Shown here in pieces: positions 58,280-64,000 of a DNA stretch of 64,000 nucleotides. This DNA is from Lepidurus packardi (Eukaryota; Arthropoda; Branchiopoda; Notostraca; Triopsidae). The position numbers and the translations under genes were made by a program. The stretch's first letter is position 1. Each line of letters opens with the position of its first letter. Location of the stretch: NCBI GenBank assembly GCA_023053545.1, contig JAKZAN010000002.1:728375-792374 (forward strand), in the 5' to 3' direction. The notes beneath the pieces are model-generated. The model was not told the DNA's origin and made no database searches. It was given only the letters and a program-made list of their open reading frames with translations.

Positions 58280-58362
58280 CGCAGCCGGTAGGATTCGAAC
58301 CTACGCTCCCAATCGGGAATCTGATTTCTAGTCAGACGCCTTAACCGCTCGGCCACGACTGC
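58280..58362 (-). tRNA. tRNA-Ser (anticodon AGA), copy 1
   Basis: 83 nt. The acceptor stem GCAGTCG pairs with CGGCTGC, discriminator G. The A box TGGCCGAGCGG and B box GGTTCGAATCC are present, the anticodon loop is CTAGAAA (AGA), and a long variable arm is typical of serine tRNA. The next three bases are CCA, unusual for a eukaryotic gene. No T run follows within 150 nt, so a Pol III terminator is missing. A 28-base A-tract lies immediately 5'. Confidence 0.9.
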
Positions 58363-58390
58363 TTTTTTTTTTTTTTTTTTTTTTTTTTTT
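58363..58390 (-). repeat. Poly(A) tract, copy 1
   Basis: 28 A on the minus strand between the end of one nucleoprotein-like transcript unit and the tRNA. Others: 60124-60150, 61884-61913, 63644-63672. Confidence 0.9.
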
Positions 58391-58463
58391 GTTCTGAATA
58401 CTCCCCACTACAACTATATACCACATTGTCCTATTCAGTTAAGAATAGTTTTGAAGTTTCTTT

Positions 58464-59927
58464 CTAATGGGTGTATTGGAAGTTGCGAACAGACTGGTTC
58501 AATTGATCCAGTTGGGCTCGCAATGTGTCGATGGTGGCCCGCAGCGAAGCGTCTGGAGACGACGGGAGGAGTGCCTCAGTTGGTGTTAAGTCGGCTAATT
58601 GACCATTCAAAGTAGCTTCAAAATCTCGGACTGACTGATTTGCACGACGTCTTTCCTCATTGTCTTCAATGTCGTTAATCTCAGCCCCAACGCGCGTTTT
58701 GGTGGTACTCCAGGCATCTTTCACATGGTTAATAATGATTTTTGCATATTCGAGGGTTTTTCCAAGGACCCTTGTCCGCTTTTCCTGGTTGAACCATGGT
58801 GCAATAGACTCTTTCCGGTATAGCATCGCGTAGAGAGTGTCTACCGCAGATGGACCGAGAGGCTTTAGCGCCTTGTAAACCTCATCAATAAAGCCGAGAT
58901 CCACTAAATAGATAATATCTACAATTCGCGGCTCTGGAAGTGCAGTTGCCATCAGTGCCACCCTGGCTTGATCTCTAGAGCTGTGCAGATGAGCCCTCAC
59001 CCCAGAAGTATTATAGGCCGCCCAATCCGCCTTCTCTTTTTCGTCCAATGATTCTGCATGATATAACAACCCCAAGTAAGCAAATTTTGGGAAGTTAGAG
59101 ACTTGAAGAGCTGGGTGTAATGTAGCAGTCATTCCTCGGAACGGCTGCCCGTGAATCATAGCCATGGCGTTGTCCAATGCCGTTGCCTCAGCTTCAAAAT
59201 CGGTACTGAGGGGGGTTTGTTCGTTGAGGGTGGCTGTACGTACTAGTCCTGCAAATGTGAGGGTTGAAAGGTGAACGTATGAGAACACTAATCTCAAACC
59301 ATCAAGAATAGCAACTCCCCATGGGGTCATGCCCGGAACCAACCGAAGAGCTTCTAGTGTGACCATCGTGTCTTTAGTTACTTCTAAGGAGTATAACATT
59401 AAGGAATCACGACCAATTGTCATCCCTAGTGCGGTTGTTACTGACCCATCTACATCCCCGGGGGCTACCCCCAGTGTTCCGTAAATTAGACGGAATTGAG
59501 TTAGCTCAAGGGTTTCTTGCCCAGCATTAGCAGAGCAAGCTTTGTAGCGACCATATAATTGAGTGGTGATCGTGTTGTCCCGAGTATACCCGGAGACAAA
59601 ACACATAATCGCGGTCTTGGCATAGAATGCTTTAGTAAATTGCACTCTATTAACAATTACAGTTCCCTCCTCCGGGGCACCCCGAGATGTCTCTGCTGTC
59701 TGGTAGTTATATTGTTGAAACAACCGTCGAAACTCCGGAAGTACATACGGAAATAGATGAAGTAGTGTGCTCAAGATTTTCTCTACTTGAGTTACATTAG
59801 GACACAGCAATAGAGCATCAAGTTGTCGATCATTGCAGAGGAAAAACACCGATCGAGAATCAACTAACCCAACATTATTTATGTAAGAATGTGCTTTTAT
59901 TCTCCCGCTTGTTTTTGAGTACCCCAC
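58464..59927 (-). CDS. Nucleoprotein-like EVE frame, copy 2
   Basis: 487 codons, open throughout. Mostly alpha-helical-looking, soluble, no signal or membrane segment, C-terminal heptad-like Leu pattern (LRAQLDQLNQSV). Overall character, including FPKFAYLGLLYHAESL, recalls nucleoproteins of non-segmented negative-strand RNA viruses (Mononegavirales/Jingchuvirales). I cannot name the family. The frame may be incomplete at its 5' end, as it opens without a clear ATG. About 75 nt after the stop an A-tract begins with no AATAAA before it, as expected of a copied viral mRNA. It looks whole otherwise and young. Confidence 0.5.
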   Translation of the reverse strand: MGYSKTSGRIKAHSYINNVGLVDSRSVFFLCNDRQLDALLLCPNVTQVEKILSTLLHLFPYVLPEFRRLFQQYNYQTAETSRGAPEEGTVIVNRVQFTKAFYAKTAIMCFVSGYTRDNTITTQLYGRYKACSANAGQETLELTQFRLIYGTLGVAPGDVDGSVTTALGMTIGRDSLMLYSLEVTKDTMVTLEALRLVPGMTPWGVAILDGLRLVFSYVHLSTLTFAGLVRTATLNEQTPLSTDFEAEATALDNAMAMIHGQPFRGMTATLHPALQVSNFPKFAYLGLLYHAESLDEKEKADWAAYNTSGVRAHLHSSRDQARVALMATALPEPRIVDIIYLVDLGFIDEVYKALKPLGPSAVDTLYAMLYRKESIAPWFNQEKRTRVLGKTLEYAKIIINHVKDAWSTTKTRVGAEINDIEDNEERRRANQSVRDFEATLNGQLADLTPTEALLPSSPDASLRATIDTLRAQLDQLNQSVRNFQYTH

Positions 59928-60040
59928 CTATATTCTCCCGAGAACACTAGATGTCGCCCTCCACATGCATGAAGCCATGCATGTGGCTGATTAGTCCGCT
60001 ATTGCCCAATACTGTGAATCCCCTTATTATGTACGACTGG

Positions 60041-60123
60041 CGCAGCCGGTAGGATTCGAACCTACGCTCCCAATCGGGAATCTGATTTCTAGTCAGACGC
60101 CTTAACCGCTCGGCCACGACTGC
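60041..60123 (-). tRNA. tRNA-Ser (AGA), copy 2
   Basis: Identical to copy 1, again followed by CCA. Confidence 0.9.
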
Positions 60124-60223
60124 TTTTTTTTTTTTTTTTTTTTTTTTTTTGTTCTGAATACTCCCCACTACAACTATATACCACATTGTCCTATTCAGTT
60201 AAGAATAGTTTTGAAGTTTCTTT

Positions 60224-61687
60224 CTAATGGGTGTATTGGAAGTTGCGAACAGACTGGTTCAATTGATCCAGTTGGGCTCGCAATGTGTCGATGGTGGCCC
60301 GCAGCGAAGCGTCTGGAGACGACGGGAGGAGTGCCTCAGTTGGTGTTAAGTCGGCTAATTGACCATTCAAAGTAGCTTCAAAATCTCGGACTGACTGATT
60401 TGCACGACGTCTTTCCTCATTGTCTTCAATGTCGTTAATCTCAGCCCCAACGCGCGTTTTGGTGGTACTCCAGGCATCTTTCACATGGTTAATAATGATT
60501 TTTGCATATTCGAGGGTTTTTCCAAGGACCCTTGTCCGCTTTTCCTGGTTGAACCATGGTGCAATAGACTCTTTCCGGTATAGCATCGCGTAGAGAGTGT
60601 CTACCGCAGATGGACCGAGAGGCTTTAGCGCCTTGTAAACCTCATCAATAAAGCCGAGATCCACTAAATAGATAATATCTACAATTCGCGGCTCTGGAAG
60701 TGCAGTTGCCATCAGTGCCACCCTGGCTTGATCTCTAGAGCTGTGCAGATGAGCCCTCACCCCAGAAGTATTATAGGCCGCCCAATCCGCCTTCTCTTTT
60801 TCGTCCAATGATTCTGCATGATATAACAACCCCAAGTAAGCAAATTTTGGGAAGTTAGAGACTTGAAGAGCTGGGTGTAATGTAGCAGTCATTCCTCGGA
60901 ACGGCTGCCCGTGAATCATAGCCATGGCGTTGTCCAATGCCGTTGCCTCAGCTTCAAAATCGGTACTGAGGGGGGTTTGTTCGTTGAGGGTGGCTGTACG
61001 TACTAGTCCTGCAAATGTGAGGGTTGAAAGGTGAACGTATGAGAACACTAATCTCAAACCATCAAGAATAGCAACTCCCCATGGGGTCATGCCCGGAACC
61101 AACCGAAGAGCTCTTAGTGTGACCATCGTGTCTTTAGTTACTTCTAAGGAGTATAACATTAAGGAATCACGACCAATTGTCATCCCTAGTGCGGTTGTTA
61201 CTGACCCATCTACATCCCCGGGGGCTACCCCCAGTGTTCCGTAAATTAGACGGAATTGAGTTAGCTCAAGGGTTTCTTGCCCAGCATTAGCAGAGCAAGC
61301 TTTGTAGCGACCATATAATTGAGTGGTGATCGTGTTGTCCCGAGTATACCCGGAGACAAAACACATAATCGCGGTCTTGGCATAGAATGCTTTAGTAAAT
61401 TGCACTCTATTAACAATTACAGTTCCCTCCTCCGGGGCACCCCGAGATGTCTCTGCTGTCTGGTAGTTATATTGTTGAAACAACCGTCGAAACTCCGGAA
61501 GTACATACGGAAATAGATGAACCAGTGTGCTCAAGATTTTCTCTACTTGAGTTACATTAGGACACAGCAATAGAGCATCAAGTTGTCGATCATTGCAGAG
61601 GAAAAACACCGATCGAGAATCAACTAACCCAACATTATTTATGTAAGAATGTGCTTTTATTCTCCCGCTTGTTTTTGAGTACCCCAC
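60224..61687 (-). CDS. Nucleoprotein-like EVE frame, copy 3
   Basis: 487 codons. Two substitutions mark this copy relative to copy 2 (STLVHLFP and VTLRALRL). Confidence 0.5.
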   Translation of the reverse strand: MGYSKTSGRIKAHSYINNVGLVDSRSVFFLCNDRQLDALLLCPNVTQVEKILSTLVHLFPYVLPEFRRLFQQYNYQTAETSRGAPEEGTVIVNRVQFTKAFYAKTAIMCFVSGYTRDNTITTQLYGRYKACSANAGQETLELTQFRLIYGTLGVAPGDVDGSVTTALGMTIGRDSLMLYSLEVTKDTMVTLRALRLVPGMTPWGVAILDGLRLVFSYVHLSTLTFAGLVRTATLNEQTPLSTDFEAEATALDNAMAMIHGQPFRGMTATLHPALQVSNFPKFAYLGLLYHAESLDEKEKADWAAYNTSGVRAHLHSSRDQARVALMATALPEPRIVDIIYLVDLGFIDEVYKALKPLGPSAVDTLYAMLYRKESIAPWFNQEKRTRVLGKTLEYAKIIINHVKDAWSTTKTRVGAEINDIEDNEERRRANQSVRDFEATLNGQLADLTPTEALLPSSPDASLRATIDTLRAQLDQLNQSVRNFQYTH

Positions 61688-61800
61688 CTATATTCTCCCG
61701 AGAACACTAGATGTCGCCCTCCACATGCATGAAGCCATGCATGTGGCTGATTAGTCCGCTATTGCCCAATACTGTGAATCCCCTTATTATGTACGACTGG

Positions 61801-61882
61801 CGCAGCCGGTAGGATTCGAACCTACGCTCCCAATCGGGAATCTGATTTCTAGTCAGACGCCTTAACCGCTCGGCCACGACTG

Positions 61883-61883
<1 letters not shown>
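61801..61883 (-). tRNA. tRNA-Ser (AGA), copy 3
   Basis: Identical to copy 1. The A-tract before it is the longest (30). Confidence 0.9.
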
Positions 61884-61913
<30 letters not shown>

Positions 61914-61983
61914 CTGAATACTCCCCACTACAACTATATACCACATTGTCCTATTCAGTTAAGAATAGTTTTGAAGTTTCTTT

Positions 61984-63447
61984 CTAATGGGTGTATTGGA
62001 AGTTGCGAACAGACTGGTTCAATTGATCCAGTTGGGCTCGCAATGTGTCGATGGTGGCCCGCAGCGAAGCGTCTGGAGACGTCGGGAGGAGTGCCTCAGT
62101 TGGTGTTAAGTCGGCTAATTGACCATTCAAAGTAGCTTCAAAATCTCGGACTGACTGATTTGCACGACGTCTTTCCTCATTGTCTTCAATGTCGTTAATC
62201 TCAGCCCCAACGCGCGTTTTGGTGGTACTCCAGGCATCTTTCACATGGTTAATAATGATTTTTGCATATTTGAGGGTTTTTCCAAGGACCCTTGTCCGCT
62301 TTTCCTGGTTGAACCATGGTGCAATAGACTCTTTCCGGTATAGCATCGCGTAGAGAGTGTCTACCGCAGATGGACCGAGAGGCTTTAGCGCCTTGTAAAC
62401 CTCATCAATAAAGCCGAGATCCACTAAATAGATAATATCTACAATTCGCGGCTCTGGAAGTGCAGTTGCCATCAGTGCCACCCTGGCTTGATCTCTAGAG
62501 CTGTGCAGATGAGCCCTCACCCCAGAAGTATTATAGGCCGCCCAATCCGCCTTCTCTTTTTCGTCCAATGATTCTGCATGATATAACAACCCCAAGTAAG
62601 CAAATTTTGGGAAGTTAGAGACTTGAAGAGCTGGGTGTAATGTAGCAGTCATTCCTCGGAACGGCTGCCCGTGAATCATAGCCATGGCGTTGTCCAATGC
62701 CGTTGCCTCAGCTTCAAAATTTGTACTGAGGGGGGTTTGTTCGTTGAGGGTGGCTGTACGTACTAGTCCTGCAAATGTGAGGGTTGAAAGGTGAACGTAT
62801 GAGAACACTAATCTCAAACCATCAAGAATAGCAACTCCCCATGGGGTCATGCCCGGAACCAACCGAAGAGCTTCTAGTGTGACCATCGTGTCTTTAGTTA
62901 CTTCTAAGGAGTATAACATTAAGGAATCACGACCAATTGTCATCCCTAGTGCGGTTGTTACTGACCCATCTACATCCCCGGGGGCTACCCCCAGTGTTCC
63001 GTAAATTAGACGGAATTGAGTTAGCTCAAGGGTTTCTTGCCCAGCATTAGCAGAGCAAGCTTTGTAGCGACCATATAATTGAGTGGTGATCGTGTTGTCC
63101 CGAGTATACCCGGAGACAAAACACATAATCGCGGTCTTGGCATAGAATGCTTTAGTAAATTGCACTCTATTAACAATTACAGTTCCCTCCTCCGGGGCAC
63201 CCCGAGATGTCTCTGCTGTCTGGTAGTTATATTGTTGAAACAACCGTCGAAACTCCGGAAGTACATACGGAAATAGATGAAGTAGTGTGCTCAAGATTTT
63301 CTCTACTTGAGTTACATTAGGACACAGCAATAGAGCATCAAGTTGTCGATCATTGCAGAGGAAAAACACCGATCGAGAATCAACTAACCCAACATTATTT
63401 ATGTAAGAATGTGCTTTTATTCTCCCGCTTGTTTTTGAGTACCCCAC
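61984..63447 (-). CDS. Nucleoprotein-like EVE frame, copy 4
   Basis: 487 codons. Differs from copy 2 at three residues (TNFEAEA, TLKYAKI, LLPTSPD). Confidence 0.5.
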   Translation of the reverse strand: MGYSKTSGRIKAHSYINNVGLVDSRSVFFLCNDRQLDALLLCPNVTQVEKILSTLLHLFPYVLPEFRRLFQQYNYQTAETSRGAPEEGTVIVNRVQFTKAFYAKTAIMCFVSGYTRDNTITTQLYGRYKACSANAGQETLELTQFRLIYGTLGVAPGDVDGSVTTALGMTIGRDSLMLYSLEVTKDTMVTLEALRLVPGMTPWGVAILDGLRLVFSYVHLSTLTFAGLVRTATLNEQTPLSTNFEAEATALDNAMAMIHGQPFRGMTATLHPALQVSNFPKFAYLGLLYHAESLDEKEKADWAAYNTSGVRAHLHSSRDQARVALMATALPEPRIVDIIYLVDLGFIDEVYKALKPLGPSAVDTLYAMLYRKESIAPWFNQEKRTRVLGKTLKYAKIIINHVKDAWSTTKTRVGAEINDIEDNEERRRANQSVRDFEATLNGQLADLTPTEALLPTSPDASLRATIDTLRAQLDQLNQSVRNFQYTH

Positions 63448-63560
63448 CTATATTCTCCCGAGAACACTAGATGTCGCCCTCCACATGCATGAAGCCATGC
63501 ATGTGGCTGATTAGTCCGCTATTGCCCAATACTGTGAATCCCCTTATTATGTACGACTGG

Positions 63561-63643
63561 CGCAGCCGGTAGGATTCGAACCTACGCTCCCAATCGGGAA
63601 TCTGATTTCTAGTCAGACGCCTTAACCGCTCGGCCACGACTGC
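63561..63643 (-). tRNA. tRNA-Ser (AGA), copy 4
   Basis: Identical to copy 1. Confidence 0.9.
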
Positions 63644-63745
63644 TTTTTTTTTTTTTTTTTTTTTTTTTTTTTGTTCTGAATACTCCCCACTACAACTATA
63701 TACCACATTGTCCTATTCAGTTAAGAATAGTTTTGAAGTTTCTTT

Positions 63746-64000
63746 CTAATGGGTGTATTGGAAGTTGCGAACAGACTGGTTCAATTGATCCAGTTGGGCT
63801 CGCAATGTGTCGATGGTGGCCCGCAGCGAAGCGTCTGGAGACGACGGGAGGAGTGCCTCAGTTGGTGTTAAGTCGGCTAATTGACCATTCAAAGTAGCTT
63901 CAAAATCTCGGACTGACTGATTTGCACGACGTCTTTCCTCATTGTCTTCAATGTCGTTAATCTCAGCCCCAACGCGCGTTTTGGTGGTACTCCAGGCATC
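63746..64000 (-). CDS. Nucleoprotein-like EVE frame, copy 5 (partial, runs off window)
   Basis: C-terminal 84 codons only; the array continues past the window. Confidence 0.5.
   Translation of the reverse strand, partial: DAWSTTKTRVGAEINDIEDNEERRRANQSVRDFEATLNGQLADLTPTEALLPSSPDASLRATIDTLRAQLDQLNQSVRNFQYTH

Larger units (their letters stand above)
57228..64000 (-). repeat. Tandem array of 1760-bp tRNA-Ser / nucleoprotein-like units
   Basis: Period 1760-1761 bp, taken from tRNA positions 58280, 60041, 61801 and 63561. Three full units plus two partial ones, open at both ends. Minus-strand order: tRNA-Ser, CCA, spacer with palindrome, long open frame, short 3' region, A-tract, next tRNA. Copies differ by a handful of substitutions and by A-tract length (28, 27, 30, 29). 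Confidence 0.9.

Noticed and set aside
59559-59756. Plus-strand 65-codon frame inside the nucleoprotein-like frame
   Set aside because: Antisense shadow repeated in each unit with no support.
59947-60186. Lysine-run frame across the tRNA and A-tract
   Set aside because: It reads through a poly(A) tract and a tRNA gene; artefact.

Overview
The window looks like arthropod, probably insect, nuclear DNA. Genes are split by short GT-AG introns of about 50-100 bases, flanks are AT-rich, TATA boxes sit about 30 bases before a TCAGT-type initiator, and repeats are abundant. I cannot name the species. 1-15206 is ordinary host sequence with two minus-strand genes head to tail: a USP-family deubiquitinase with a RING-like zinc cluster inside its catalytic domain (469-5214), and Mediator subunit 12 (5769-14633, about 22 exons). 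A small TA-flanked MITE sits in a USP intron.

15207-27129 is a pile of mobile elements. It holds a broken BEL/Pao LTR retrotransposon (15207-20866) and directly after it a Mutator-like (MULE) DNA transposon. The MULE encodes an OTU protease, C2H2 fingers, a DDE transposase, a SWIM finger and a PHD-like finger, and is interrupted by two in-frame stops and one frame change. A diverged relic of the repeat that fills the next 30 kb follows at 26031-26225.

27130-57127 is a head-to-tail array of seven nearly identical units of about 3.57 kb (the seventh cut by an assembly gap). Each unit has two minus-strand transcription blocks, each led by a copy of the same promoter cassette. One holds two overlapping open frames, one of which shows an HUH endonuclease-like signature (HLHVV plus a downstream YYLVRYG) reminiscent of parvovirus NS1. 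The other encodes an Ala/Pro-repeat, RGG-rich protein apparently spliced to a CCHC zinc knuckle. Each unit also has a strong stem-loop. This looks like an undescribed, possibly parvovirus-derived, rolling-circle-type repeat. Unit 6 is interrupted by a complete 5692-bp DNA transposon (45405-51096) with TTAA target duplication, a spliced transposase-YqaJ nuclease gene and a divergent second gene, Kolobok-like.

57128-57227 is a 100-N gap. 57228-64000 is a second head-to-tail array of 1760-bp units. Each unit holds, on the minus strand, an intact tRNA-Ser(AGA) gene followed by CCA, an 11-bp-arm palindrome, a 487-codon open frame that resembles a negative-strand RNA virus nucleoprotein (endogenous viral element), and a poly(A) tract of 27-30 bases that abuts the next tRNA. 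Because of the gap, the true adjacency of the two arrays is unproven.
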